From contig JBIQMS010000016.1 in assembly GCA_044463125.1 (NCBI GenBank), forward strand, positions 1 through 64,000: DNA of 64,000 nucleotides. The letters run 5' to 3'. Numbering within the stretch: position 1 is the first letter of the stretch; every line of letters starts with the position of its first letter. Below, one piece after another: positions 23,572-33,168 of this stretch. Below the pieces are notes generated by a model that was given only the letters and a program-made list of their open reading frames with translations, searched no databases and had not been told where the DNA came from. The stretch comes from CAYMZZ01 sp044463125. Lineage in GTDB: Bacteria; Bacteroidota; Bacteroidia; Chitinophagales; Chitinophagaceae. Position numbers and translations under genes: made by a program.

Positions 23572-25032
23572 TTAATTATCCCACCATACGCGTGCATCCT
23601 GTGAGTTTTTCACACCACCTACTGTGTACTTATCAGCACCAGCGTCGGCGTTCACCTTATTCAGGTTAAACTCATCGGGGCCATAAGGCAGTTTGCGCGG
23701 AATGGGCAGATCAGGAGTACCGGTTCCGGGTGCAGGCGTCAATGCAGGAACACCTGTCCTTCTCCAGTTGGCCCAACCCTGAGCGCCATCCGGGTAGAAA
23801 GCTACCCATTGCTGCGTTTGGATCTTGGTGAGCGCGTTGGTAGTAAGGTTGATATTGGGCTGCGCAATGAAGGTAGCGAATGCGCCCGCGTCATATACAC
23901 CCCACTGTTCCCAGCTACGCTGGATGCCGGTGGCATAAGCCGTAGCAGCAGTACCGGAAGCCCAGCCACGCTGAATGGCTTCAGCACGTGCCAGCCAGGT
24001 ATGCGCGGAACCCAGAATAGTCAGCGGAGAATTAGGCTGGCGACGGTTGCTGGAAAATACCAGGGCCCAGTTGGGATTGCTGTTGGCAAAATCAACGGCA
24101 TCGTCGCGTGTAAGGCCATAAGGGAAACCTACAGTGGAGGAACCATATACATTGGCACGAAGGTCGCCGTTGTTGTTCAGGTTATCACTGATGGTTTTGC
24201 TGAGCGCATAGTCGAAACGCTGAGTGATATTGTAATATTGATACAAGGGATGGTTGTAGATACCGCCGGGATAAACCAGGGTGAAATCATCAGCAGTGGT
24301 TTCCATAACACCGGCGGAATGACCGAGAGCGGAGCTAATTTCTGATTGAGCAGTTCCAGCATCTACCTTCGACATACGAAGGGCAATCTGCAAACGCAGG
24401 GAGTTGGCAAATTTTTTCCATTTGCTTACATCACCATTGTAAACGATATCGCCACGGTATCCATCGCCACCATCAAACTGATCAACCGCTTCCTTCAATT
24501 CCTTGATCAGGTCGGCATATACCAGACTTTGTTCGTCATAAGCCAGGGCACCTTCCCCTTTCAGGGCTTCGAAATAAGGCAGATCCCCATAAGCATCCGT
24601 CAATACCCAATAGATATAGGCTTTCAGGATACGTGCTGTGGCAATCTGGTTGGCATTGGAGCCGTTCACTGCGGCGGATGCGGCAGTTGCAGGATCAGAA
24701 TTGGTGAGGATGATATTTTGCAGATCATACAAAGCACCGGTATAGTATCCACTCCAGTTAAGAGTGGGAGTGGCATAGCGGGATGCTTCGGTGTACTGCG
24801 TTTCAGACATATACTGCGAATATAAAGCCCCATTAATGGTAATACCATTTCCCCATACATATCCCCCCATACCCGCAAGAGTATTTGTCAAAAGGGCGCC
24901 AGTATTAGGAGCGGTTGTTGCATTGGGGTTATTATTGGTATCCCCAAAGTCCTCAATCTTCTCGCAAGCCGGGAGCACCGCCAATAGCGATCCTGCCAAT
25001 AGGCTGTTTATGAATATTTTTCTCATTTTCAT
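23572..25032 (-). CDS. SusD/RagB family lipoprotein
   Basis: A 486-residue outer-surface lipoprotein with lipobox LPAC (Cys about 23). It fits the SusD-like 2 group: the NNNPNATTAPNTGALL start, TPR-like helices, and RILKAYIYWVLTDAYGDLPY. SusD proteins form a lid on the SusC transporter and bind its nutrient. The start may be ATG 25032 or the ATG two codons later (25026). It lies 20 nt after susC. Confidence 0.93.
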   Translation of the reverse strand: MKMRKIFINSLLAGSLLAVLPACEKIEDFGDTNNNPNATTAPNTGALLTNTLAGMGGYVWGNGITINGALYSQYMSETQYTEASRYATPTLNWSGYYTGALYDLQNIILTNSDPATAASAAVNGSNANQIATARILKAYIYWVLTDAYGDLPYFEALKGEGALAYDEQSLVYADLIKELKEAVDQFDGGDGYRGDIVYNGDVSKWKKFANSLRLQIALRMSKVDAGTAQSEISSALGHSAGVMETTADDFTLVYPGGIYNHPLYQYYNITQRFDYALSKTISDNLNNNGDLRANVYGSSTVGFPYGLTRDDAVDFANSNPNWALVFSSNRRQPNSPLTILGSAHTWLARAEAIQRGWASGTAATAYATGIQRSWEQWGVYDAGAFATFIAQPNINLTTNALTKIQTQQWVAFYPDGAQGWANWRRTGVPALTPAPGTGTPDLPIPRKLPYGPDEFNLNKVNADAGADKYTVGGVKNSQDARVWWDN

Positions 25033-25052
25033 TTTTTCAAAGTTTACCGTGA

Positions 25053-28000
25053 TTAGAAGTTGAGTTTAAGATTGATACCCAGTGAACGTGTTCCGGGGAA
25101 CTGTCCATCTTCACCCTGTACTCCTGAAATTTCAGAAGGATCAAAGTTTTTGGCATCACGATAAATGATCCAGGGGTTACGGGCTACCACAGAAACGGTA
25201 GCTCCCTTGAAGGTTTTACCAATACCCAATTTTTGAACAGGTATCTGATAACCCAGGCTCATCTCACGCAGTTTTACGAATGACAGATCGTGGATAAAGG
25301 GTTCAGCAATCTGGTTGTTGTAGAACTGGTGCCAGTAATCCTGTGCATCTACATACATGTCAACCACTGTCTGGCCATCTGCAGCAGCTACACCTACAAC
25401 ATGTACACCACCACCATCGGCAACGGCATCGCGTACGTTCATACCCTTGTCGTTAACAGCAGCCGTAGCTTCCATCAGACCAGAGTAGTGACCCCAGCTT
25501 TCAGACAGGGAGAAGAATTTTCCTCCAAATTGATAATCGAGAGAGAAGTTCAAAATGAAGTTCTTGTAAGTCATGGTATTTACCAAACCACCGGTTACTT
25601 TAGGCACAACAGAACCCCACTCCTTAAACTGATCACGAACATAGAATCCGTTGGCATCCAGCAGGGGTACACCAGCCGCATTGCGGGCGATACCACCACC
25701 GATCAACTGACCCCAATCTTTGCCCAGTTTTTGGAAGGCACGAGCAAAACGGGTTCCAAATGCTCCACCAGACAAAAGAATTTCCGGCTGGTCTTCATAG
25801 ATCGATACAACAGGATTGGCAATCAAATAACCAAAAGTTTTCACCACATCCCAGTTGAAATCCCTCCTGGCTATAATACGTGCATCCAAAATCACTTCAA
25901 TACCTCTTCTCTCAACGCGTGAAGCGTTCACAACCTTGCTTGTAAAACCAGAAACAGGTCCAACAGGAACACTGATGGGTGCCTTGTCGGTTACTTCGTC
26001 GTAATAAACAACGTTCAACCCAAGACGGTTTCTAAAGAATTTAAGATCCAAACCCGCCTCGAATGTGGTAATCAACGCACCTACTGTATTGGGATCAACC
26101 AATGTATTGGGCGTGCTCATCAGGAAGTTGCTATTCCATTGGTTGGGATTTACACCATAAAGGAAGTTGTTTTCGTATGGTTGTAATGCCAGTGGTTTAC
26201 GACCCCAGCTTCCAAATACTTTCCCAAAGCTTAACCATGGAATATCTTGCTTCGTAAACTCACTGAACACAAAGCTAGCTCCAAATGCGGGCGAAACAAG
26301 CGTGTTCTCGCCCTGGAACAGAGAAGAATAGGAGTCACTTCTTACCGCCCATGAAAGGCTTACAAAACGATCCCACTCAAATTCACCATTTGCAAAGAAA
26401 GAGCGTTGTCTTTCACGATTGCGGCCATTTCCAATCGCCGGTGTGGCCTTTGAATTGGAGATTGCGTATAGGTCAGGAACATTAAGACCGTTAACCGTAG
26501 CCATTGTAACGCTGCGACCATCAATGTGCAACCAGTTAGCACCGGCATTTGCTGTAATCTCCAGCTTGTCGAAGAATTTTTGGTTGTAACTGGCCAGGAA
26601 CTCATAGTTCATTTCATTCGACCTCGTATTTCCTGTTGAATAGCCAGCCAATACACCGGTCTGGAGGGCACTTGCTTCAAGCATAGACGGTGTGATGAAT
26701 TCATAATTCGACACAAGCTGATTCTTACGAATTGTTCCCTTCAACCGAATATTATTGTTCAACTTATATACCAGATAAGCATCGCCAAAAAGACGATCAC
26801 GACGCTGAACATTGTCGATTTGGTCAAACCATGTATAGAAATTATACCAATAGTTGGCTCTGTACATTGTATTAGGATTACCAGCATCCGGGTTTGTACG
26901 GAAGTTCCAGGTAGCCATGGTACCCAAAGGCGTGCGCAGACCACGCAACTCTTTCATGATATTCATGTCGAGGTTGCGGTGGAACCACTGGTTCATACCG
27001 CCCGCAGACTGGTTGGCATAGCCATCATCAAATGACCCATCAATCTTTTGGTTAGTGAAAGTAAAATTGGTACCCGCAGAGAAGTGGGCATTGAGGTCAA
27101 TATTAATCGAGCCTGTCAATGTATGCCTAATCATTTGAGTGTTAGGCAGCAAACCTTTCACCGAATTATTAGTATAGCTCAGGCGGGTATTATAACCAGC
27201 GCCAGATTTAGTGAAGGCCACATTTGTGGTATTGGTGATACCGGTTTCCCAGAAATCACGCATATTGTCTTTTTGTGGAACCAGTGCTGCAGTCTGTCCA
27301 TAACGGCTATGACCGGGAATCCATGCATACCAGGGAACATATTCCTGGCCTACCATGCGGGGACCCCAGGAGGCATCATCTGTATAATCCTGGAAGAATT
27401 TTCCATCAAGCGGTTGCCATTCAGCAGGCATGCTGGCATTCCAGTTAAACTGCTTTAATTGGCGAAGCGAACCACCCGCATAAATATTTTGGTATTTAGG
27501 CAAAACATATACCCTGTCAAAAGTAACACCCTGATTTACTTCGATACCTGCAGTGCCTGCCATGCCGCTCTTTTTGGTATTGATCACAATTGCGCCATTT
27601 ACAGCGCGACCACCGAACAGGGCAGTAGCATTTGCACCTTTCAAAACTGTTACATCGGCCACATCATCGGGGTTAATGTCAAATGCACCCGCAGCAATGA
27701 TAGTACCGTCAACCACATACAAAGGATCAGTATCACCTAAACCCTGTCCACCACGGATCCGGAAAGAACCCTGGCTATTGAGTTTGATGGGCGACTGACC
27801 GCGGAACTGCGTACCGGCCACTTTACCGGCCAGTGCATTGTTCAGGTTGGTCTGGGGTATCAGTTTCATTTTTTCGGCATCAATTACCTGGGCACTATAA
27901 GGAGTAACCCGGGCAGCTTTTTTGATACCAAAGGCGGTGGTTACAACCACTTCTTTCAGCTCATCCCCTTTTTGTTCAAGTGTAATACTGGCGACGTTGC

Positions 28001-28253
28001 CAGATGGTTTCATGGTAGCTTCTTCAAAGCCAACAGCAGAGATTGTAAGGCTGGAGCCTTCCTTGATACGAATAGAAAAGGAACCATTGGCGTCGGCAGT
28101 AGCCGCGTTATTGGTTCCTGTTTCCAAAACGGTGGCAAATGGAATGGGAGCGCCATTCGCGTCCCTAACCGTTCCTGTCACCGTTCTTTGTTGTGCAAAT
28201 GCCAATGCATTAAATAGCATCAGCACTGCAAGCAGTGATGCGAGTTTTCTCAT
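25053..28253 (-). CDS. SusC/RagA TonB-dependent outer-membrane transporter
   Basis: A 1066-residue transporter. Signal peptide ending AFAQQ; carboxypeptidase-regulatory-like domain (about 22-100, TVTGTVRDANGAPIPFATV); plug domain (about 105-225) with the SusC hallmark EVVVTTAFGIKK, then ALAGKVAG, RIRGG, YVVDGT and LKGANATALFGGRAVNGAI; then a 22-strand-type barrel ending in LKLNF. It imports an oligosaccharide, peptide or similar nutrient using TonB energy, with SusD as lid. First gene of the operon; an inverted repeat lies in its leader. Confidence 0.95.
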   Translation of the reverse strand: MRKLASLLAVLMLFNALAFAQQRTVTGTVRDANGAPIPFATVLETGTNNAATADANGSFSIRIKEGSSLTISAVGFEEATMKPSGNVASITLEQKGDELKEVVVTTAFGIKKAARVTPYSAQVIDAEKMKLIPQTNLNNALAGKVAGTQFRGQSPIKLNSQGSFRIRGGQGLGDTDPLYVVDGTIIAAGAFDINPDDVADVTVLKGANATALFGGRAVNGAIVINTKKSGMAGTAGIEVNQGVTFDRVYVLPKYQNIYAGGSLRQLKQFNWNASMPAEWQPLDGKFFQDYTDDASWGPRMVGQEYVPWYAWIPGHSRYGQTAALVPQKDNMRDFWETGITNTTNVAFTKSGAGYNTRLSYTNNSVKGLLPNTQMIRHTLTGSINIDLNAHFSAGTNFTFTNQKIDGSFDDGYANQSAGGMNQWFHRNLDMNIMKELRGLRTPLGTMATWNFRTNPDAGNPNTMYRANYWYNFYTWFDQIDNVQRRDRLFGDAYLVYKLNNNIRLKGTIRKNQLVSNYEFITPSMLEASALQTGVLAGYSTGNTRSNEMNYEFLASYNQKFFDKLEITANAGANWLHIDGRSVTMATVNGLNVPDLYAISNSKATPAIGNGRNRERQRSFFANGEFEWDRFVSLSWAVRSDSYSSLFQGENTLVSPAFGASFVFSEFTKQDIPWLSFGKVFGSWGRKPLALQPYENNFLYGVNPNQWNSNFLMSTPNTLVDPNTVGALITTFEAGLDLKFFRNRLGLNVVYYDEVTDKAPISVPVGPVSGFTSKVVNASRVERRGIEVILDARIIARRDFNWDVVKTFGYLIANPVVSIYEDQPEILLSGGAFGTRFARAFQKLGKDWGQLIGGGIARNAAGVPLLDANGFYVRDQFKEWGSVVPKVTGGLVNTMTYKNFILNFSLDYQFGGKFFSLSESWGHYSGLMEATAAVNDKGMNVRDAVADGGGVHVVGVAAADGQTVVDMYVDAQDYWHQFYNNQIAEPFIHDLSFVKLREMSLGYQIPVQKLGIGKTFKGATVSVVARNPWIIYRDAKNFDPSEISGVQGEDGQFPGTRSLGINLKLNF

Positions 28254-28288
28254 GTGAACGTCAATTTTAGATTAAAACGAATTGATTG

Positions 28289-28314
28289 TCAGTGAAATCC
28301 GTCCTTTTCACTGA
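28289..28314 (-). promoter_or_regulatory. Inverted repeat in the susC leader
   Basis: TCAGTGAAA (28289-28297) and TTTCACTGA (28306-28314) are exact reverse complements separated by 8 bp, about 36-61 nt before the susC ATG. It could be an operator for a dimeric regulator or an RNA stem-loop in the leader; nothing in the sequence decides between them. Confidence 0.5.
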
Positions 28315-28419
28315 TAAGGCTACCAATAGGAGACAGCCCCATCTTTAAAAATGCTGCGGCAATGTAAAGATTTTTTTAACAAATCCTTATTGCCACTCGT
28401 AAAAATTTGTTTGCTGATT

Positions 28420-30432
28420 TTATAACATCCACCTTATTTGCAACCGAAGTTCAGAAAGGCTCGCACTACCCTCCCCGCTTTCGCCAATTCTGTCGTTTTT
28501 TCCAGCAAGATTATGCGTTTGCGCCCACTTTAACCATACCGTAGCCTGCTTTAACAGCTTATATCTGATTAATAAATAATACCGCAAACCCTTCCCATAA
28601 AACGCTGGTAATGAGGTATAATAGAGCAGATCCCGCTCATAGGCGTATAGCCGGGTGGCATAGTTGGCGGTGTTAAAAAACTGAATCCTGCCACTTACAC
28701 TGATAGCCGATAGTGATGGCTGGAATATCCCTTCCAGGTAATATAAACTGCCTGCCAAAGGAAGGCTGCCCGGTACCCTGCTTTGTTTCCATTCCAATCG
28801 CTGGCGAAGCTCCCATCCACCGCTCATCCCAATTCGCTGCTGAAAGCGTAACCCGCTTGTTTGCAGCTCACTACCATCCGTTCGTAGATCTACGGAATGC
28901 ATTTGCGACCAGGCATTGCGCCAGCGAAATGAATACTCCATTGACCGGCTGAGCCGGTGCGTTAGCAACACCTGGTAGTCACCTGCCCGGTGAGGCGCAT
29001 CAGTGGAAAATCGAATCCAGGGAAAAAAATAATGATCCCCAAATGCCTGCAACCGCCATTTTGCGGAAGGCCGCCAATCGAGGGACATATAAAGTCCCCG
29101 CTCATTCCCTGGCTGGGTATTACTGGTAAATGCATCACCGTATAAAGCTTTATAAGGCACAGACAGGTTTCTATAAACGATAGCCAAATCCAACTGCGAT
29201 GAAAGGCTGGTTAAAATTCCTGAACTCATCGCGGTATTCCCCCTCGCATCCATCGCCCATTCCCCATACCAATGGATATTGCGCCAGGTATAAGCCCAAT
29301 CCAGGCTGCTATTCCACCAGCGCTTTCCCCGAATGGCAAAATAATTATCAGGCCTTTCTGCCGGAAGCAGCGGCGCTGAAAATTGATGCGCAATAGCATT
29401 CAAGGATAAGCGCAACCGAGGCATGTTGTAGCGAACAACCACTCCCGCACTACCTTGTCCGATCCGGTTCTTGCCATTTTGCTCCGATGCCGTTTGATGA
29501 ATACCCGATGTTCGAAAAGAAGAAAAAGAAAGCAGGTTACCACTACTATCCTCCTGCACCGAGGCGCTCAGTCGTCGATGCGATACAAAAGCTGTAAGCT
29601 CCCAACGGCGCTGTTTAAGCTGCATGGCGAATCCGCGGAAGAAACGAAATTCACCTGCCGACTGATAGGGACTCAATACGGCGGATTGGCGTTTGACCGT
29701 GGCAATATCGGCCGATTTGCCAAAAGCCATTCTTTGCCATTGAATAAGGCCCTGACCCATATTGATGCTGTAATCACCAATGGCGATGGCCGATACCAGG
29801 CCCGGCTTTCGTATAAAAAAGTGAGCGGAATAAAAATCAAAACCCGCTTTTTGAACAGGACCGAAGAATGGTTCACCGATGTCCTTGTCGGCAACAATAC
29901 CATACTGCAGGCGGTCGCGATAAGCATATCGGTAACGGATCATACTGGTGAATGGCTGTTTCATGCGCTCTTCTCCCTTTCGGATACGGATGCCGGTGCG
30001 CAACAACAGGCTTCGCTCACCATCGCGCCATTGCTTCTCCCGCGTCATTTGCGCCTTCCAGCTTTCTTCCACCAACACAAAAGGCATCACCAAACGAATA
30101 AGCTCAGGCGACCAGCCAGGTATTGCCTGCAGTTCATAAATGTGCAACAGCTCCCCAAACAGGTGGCGATGCAACAGCAGTTGTTGAATGCAAAAAGCGG
30201 AAAGCCCGGGAATATTTTCCAACTGCGCTGCATCCGCCTGGTTGAGATTGATTCTTTGCCGGCTACTGTTTTCCCATTGAAGCAGGAGTGCATCGTCCTC
30301 CAAATTAATTTCTTCCTGTTGCAGTAACTCATCCCAGGGAAGCTCTGCGACAGGGGGATCCTGAGCTATTGTTGCTAACAACAATAGATTAAAAACAATA
30401 AAAAGCAGAATATATTTATTGCTGAAAAGCAC
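28420..30432 (-). CDS. Secreted helix-hairpin-helix protein with predicted outer-membrane barrel
   Basis: A 670-residue protein with signal peptide (LLFIVFNLLLLATIAQ). Two ComEA-like helix-hairpin-helix motifs lie at about residues 55-120 (INLNQADAAQLENIPGL and YELQAIPGWSPELI). The remainder is rich in alternating aromatic/polar strands (YRYAYRDRLQYGIV, ELTAFVSHRRL) as in beta-barrels. The start is GTG 30432; no ATG is in frame. It sits 17 nt after the PorV/PorQ-like gene. HHH motifs bind DNA in ComEA, so a role in DNA handling at the surface is possible but unproven. Confidence 0.75.
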   Translation of the reverse strand: MLFSNKYILLFIVFNLLLLATIAQDPPVAELPWDELLQQEEINLEDDALLLQWENSSRQRINLNQADAAQLENIPGLSAFCIQQLLLHRHLFGELLHIYELQAIPGWSPELIRLVMPFVLVEESWKAQMTREKQWRDGERSLLLRTGIRIRKGEERMKQPFTSMIRYRYAYRDRLQYGIVADKDIGEPFFGPVQKAGFDFYSAHFFIRKPGLVSAIAIGDYSINMGQGLIQWQRMAFGKSADIATVKRQSAVLSPYQSAGEFRFFRGFAMQLKQRRWELTAFVSHRRLSASVQEDSSGNLLSFSSFRTSGIHQTASEQNGKNRIGQGSAGVVVRYNMPRLRLSLNAIAHQFSAPLLPAERPDNYFAIRGKRWWNSSLDWAYTWRNIHWYGEWAMDARGNTAMSSGILTSLSSQLDLAIVYRNLSVPYKALYGDAFTSNTQPGNERGLYMSLDWRPSAKWRLQAFGDHYFFPWIRFSTDAPHRAGDYQVLLTHRLSRSMEYSFRWRNAWSQMHSVDLRTDGSELQTSGLRFQQRIGMSGGWELRQRLEWKQSRVPGSLPLAGSLYYLEGIFQPSLSAISVSGRIQFFNTANYATRLYAYERDLLYYTSLPAFYGKGLRYYLLIRYKLLKQATVWLKWAQTHNLAGKNDRIGESGEGSASLSELRLQIRWML

Positions 30433-30449
30433 ATCAATGACGCTTATTC

Positions 30450-31316
30450 TTATTCTATATTTTCACTCTTTTCTGCCAGGGCTGCTTTTTCCCAGCGCAA
30501 AGCCATACCGGGATATCCACCCAGGTAGGAATGCAACCCCATCCATACTTCGAAACGGATGGCCCCCCACTGATAGCCCAGGCCAAAAAAGTAGCCGGGT
30601 GGGCCGGTACTCATGCCCAGCCGAACGGAAACTTTGGGGTCGGGTTGGTACCGTAGCGCAATTCCGGGTTGCGCAGGCTCTCTTCCGGGAAGATGGAGGA
30701 TCAGCAGTCCCAGTAAACTGCGGCTAAAACGATAAAAGCAGCCCGCACGAAAATCCTGTGGCCACCAGCTTTGTTGAATACTGCTGCCTTTTCTGGATGA
30801 AAAACCCAGTAGGGAACTGCTGAATGCCAGGTCCGGGATGGGTTTCCATAAAATGGCCAATTCATATCCCGGCGTAGCCTGTTGCGGATAACCGGTTGTC
30901 CGCATCTGCTGAAACTTGAATCCCAGCCCCGCATACCAGGCCTTTTGAAGCCGAAGCGCATAGCTGATGCCGAATAGGTAGCTACGAAAACTCTCCAGCC
31001 TTTCATATCCCAAATCGAAGCGAAAAGCGCCAGAAGAAACAGGCAGGGCAATGCTTGCATTGACCTGTTTCCAGGCTTTAATACCAAATGGTTGCTGTGC
31101 TATCAGAAAAAATTGGGGAGTGAGGACTCCGCCGTTCGTAGCCACGCTGGCTGCGCCCGAAACGATAGCCCCCCTCTCCCCATCGTAGGCATCAGGCTGA
31201 AAAATCAGGTTCGCTGTTGACACATTTTCCCGCTGCGCTTCAGCCGGATTCATTCCGGCAACAAGGCTCACCATCATCCATGCCCCCAATGCCCTACAAA
31301 TCAAACCGCACATCAT
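30450..31316 (-). CDS. Outer-membrane barrel protein, PorV/PorQ-like
   Basis: A predicted 288-residue secreted protein. Taking ATG 31316, the N-terminus (MMCGLICRALGAWMMVSLVAG to AEAQ) is a signal peptide. The body resembles the PorV/PorQ/UPF0164 barrel group: NLIFQPDAYDGERGA near the start, GAASVATNGG, repeated aromatic strands, and a closing MALRWEKAAL. That group includes T9SS shuttle proteins, but other members have no known role. A near -7 box (CATCTTTA, minus strand, 31321-31328) sits 4 nt before the ATG. It heads a two-gene operon with the HHH barrel protein. Confidence 0.6.
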   Translation of the reverse strand: MMCGLICRALGAWMMVSLVAGMNPAEAQRENVSTANLIFQPDAYDGERGAIVSGAASVATNGGVLTPQFFLIAQQPFGIKAWKQVNASIALPVSSGAFRFDLGYERLESFRSYLFGISYALRLQKAWYAGLGFKFQQMRTTGYPQQATPGYELAILWKPIPDLAFSSSLLGFSSRKGSSIQQSWWPQDFRAGCFYRFSRSLLGLLILHLPGREPAQPGIALRYQPDPKVSVRLGMSTGPPGYFFGLGYQWGAIRFEVWMGLHSYLGGYPGMALRWEKAALAEKSENIE

Positions 31317-31412
31317 GATGTAAAGATGTACCCCAGGCAACCCTGTTTCCAAGGGAAAAAAACAGAAATTCAATGAGGATTTGACCGGGAAGAAAGGAGG
31401 ATTTTCGGGAAC

Positions 31413-31592
31413 AGCGTGAGACGTGAATCGTGAGGCGTGAGGCGTGAGCGTGAATCTGATCCTTCGGAGGCCACCAAATACCCGTTCCTACGGAGCGGTC
31501 TTGCGATTGACGATTGACGCCTCACGTCTCACGCCTCACGATTCTCACGCCTCACGATTCTCACGCCTCACGATTCTCACGCCTCACGATTC
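31413..31592. repeat. Family A inverted heptanucleotide element between divergent genes
   Basis: Left arm of CGTGARN units (about 31413-31456), a core with CCTTCGGAGGCC and AAATACCCGTTCC plus CGGAGCGGTC, and a right arm of NNTCACG units (about 31501-31592), some stretched to CTCACGATT. It occupies the upstream region of folD up to about 20 bp before its -7 box. Confidence 0.88.
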
Positions 31593-31611
31593 AGGACTTA
31601 AAACTTTGTAG

Positions 31612-31619
31612 TAGCTTTG
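31612..31619 (+). promoter_or_regulatory. Bacteroidota -7 box abutting the folD start
   Basis: TAGCTTTG matches TAnnTTTG exactly and ends 3 nt before ATG 31623. The predicted transcript start falls on or within a few bases of the start codon. The -33 position is occupied by the end of the repeat and shows no TTTG. Confidence 0.55.
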
Positions 31620-31622
31620 CGC

Positions 31623-32501
31623 ATGCAAATTTTAGATGGGAAAAAAGCCGCGCAGGCTATCAAAGATGAGTTGCGCATTGAAGTAGCACAAAGAGCCAAC
31701 GAAGGAAAAAAAATACCCCACCTGGCGGCTGTGCTGGTGGGCAATAATGGCGCAAGCGAAACCTATGTGGGCGCTAAAGTGAAAGCCTGTGATGAAACGG
31801 GGTTCCGCTCAACCCTGATCCGGCTCGAAGAAGAAACTTCCGAGTTCAAACTGCTCGAAGTAATTGAAGAGTTGAACCAGGATAATGATGTGGACGGAAT
31901 CCTGGTGCAACTGCCCCTGCCCAAACATATCAGCGACAAGAAAGTGATCAACGCCATTGACCCCGATAAGGATGTGGATGGTTTTCACCCGATGAGTGTG
32001 GGTAAGATGGTAGAAGGATTACCCAGCTATATACCCGCCACGCCTTACGGTATTATGTTGCTGCTCGATCATTATAAAATAGATACGAAAGGAAAGCATG
32101 CGGTGGTGATTGGCCGTAGCAATATCGTGGGTCGCCCCATGAGTATTTTGCTGAGCGGGAATTCGAACCCCGGTAATTGTACGGTGACCATTTGCCACTC
32201 GCAAACAAAGGATCTGGCCGGGCATTGCCGGCAGGCGGATATCATCGTGGCCGCACTCGGGATTCCGGAATTTGTGAAAGCCGATATGGTGAAAGAAGGG
32301 GCGGTGGTGATCGATGTAGGCATCACCCGTGTACCCGATGCCAGCCGTAAATCAGGGTTCCGCCTCAAGGGCGACGTGGAATACGACCAGGTTGCATCCC
32401 GCTGTTCCTGGATTACCCCGGTTCCCGGAGGCGTGGGTCCCATGACCATTGCCGCACTGATGAAGAATACGTACCGGTCATGTCTGGAAAGACATGGATA
32501 A
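31623..32501 (+). CDS. folD: Methylenetetrahydrofolate dehydrogenase/cyclohydrolase
   Basis: A 292-residue bifunctional cytosolic enzyme that oxidises 5,10-methylene-THF to methenyl-THF and hydrolyses it to 10-formyl-THF. Motifs: YVGAKVKAC with the catalytic lysine region, VQLPLPKHI, DKDVDGFHP, nucleotide site IGRSNIVGRP and PVPGGVGPMT. ATG 31623 (MQILDGKKAA) is the family start; an upstream TTG frame is not needed. Its product 10-formyl-THF is the usual donor for formyltransferases such as the one at 58198. queE follows 19 nt downstream. Confidence 0.95.
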   Translation: MQILDGKKAAQAIKDELRIEVAQRANEGKKIPHLAAVLVGNNGASETYVGAKVKACDETGFRSTLIRLEEETSEFKLLEVIEELNQDNDVDGILVQLPLPKHISDKKVINAIDPDKDVDGFHPMSVGKMVEGLPSYIPATPYGIMLLLDHYKIDTKGKHAVVIGRSNIVGRPMSILLSGNSNPGNCTVTICHSQTKDLAGHCRQADIIVAALGIPEFVKADMVKEGAVVIDVGITRVPDASRKSGFRLKGDVEYDQVASRCSWITPVPGGVGPMTIAALMKNTYRSCLERHG

Positions 32502-32520
32502 ATAGAGGAGTTTTAAGAAG

Positions 32521-33168
32521 ATGAACAGCGAAAACAAAACGAGTCACCCTCTAACCCAAACCGATAATGGCCGGGCCTTACCGGTGATGGAACATTTCTA
32601 CACCCTTCAGGGAGAAGGTTACCACCAGGGAAGGGCCGCCTATTTTGTACGATTGGGAGGATGTGATGTAGGCTGTGTTTGGTGCGACGTAAAAGATAGC
32701 TGGGATGCCGGCCGGCACCCGGTAATGACGATAGAGCAGATTCTCCATGAGATTCAGGCCACTCCGGCAAAAATTGTGGTAATCACGGGCGGCGAACCCC
32801 TGATGCATCCGCTGGGACCCCTAACCGAAGCCCTGCAGGCCGCGGGTCTGCAAACGCATATTGAAACCTCGGGCGCACACCCGCTCAGCGGCCAATGGGA
32901 CTGGATCTGCCTTTCCCCCAAAAAATTCAAAGCACCCCTTCCCGAAATACTGCCATTGGCCAATGAATTAAAGGTTGTTGTATTCAACAAGTCGGATTTC
33001 GACTGGGCGGAGAAACATGCCTCACTGGTATCCCCAAAATGCCGGCTATACCTGCAACCCGAATGGGACCGCGCGGCGCAGATAACGCCGTTTATTGTGG
33101 ATTACATTAAAGCCCATCCTGAATGGGAGTTGAGTTTGCAGGTGCATAAGTATATTCAGGTACCTTGA
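32521..33168 (+). CDS. queE: 7-carboxy-7-deazaguanine synthase
   Basis: A 215-residue radical SAM enzyme of the queuosine/7-deazaguanine pathway, converting carboxytetrahydropterin to 7-carboxy-7-deazaguanine. The cluster motif is CDVGCVWC (CX3CX2C), the compact QueE form, preceded by HFYTLQGEGYHQGRAAYFVR and followed by VITGGEPLM. No other que genes are nearby. The stop TGA (33166-33168) sits 3 bp before the first CGTGAGG repeat unit. Confidence 0.93.
   Translation: MNSENKTSHPLTQTDNGRALPVMEHFYTLQGEGYHQGRAAYFVRLGGCDVGCVWCDVKDSWDAGRHPVMTIEQILHEIQATPAKIVVITGGEPLMHPLGPLTEALQAAGLQTHIETSGAHPLSGQWDWICLSPKKFKAPLPEILPLANELKVVVFNKSDFDWAEKHASLVSPKCRLYLQPEWDRAAQITPFIVDYIKAHPEWELSLQVHKYIQVP

Noticed and set aside
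29455..30327. Plus-strand frame of 290 codons opposite the HHH barrel gene
   Set aside because: Antisense to a protein with signal peptide and HHH motifs; no recognisable features of its own.
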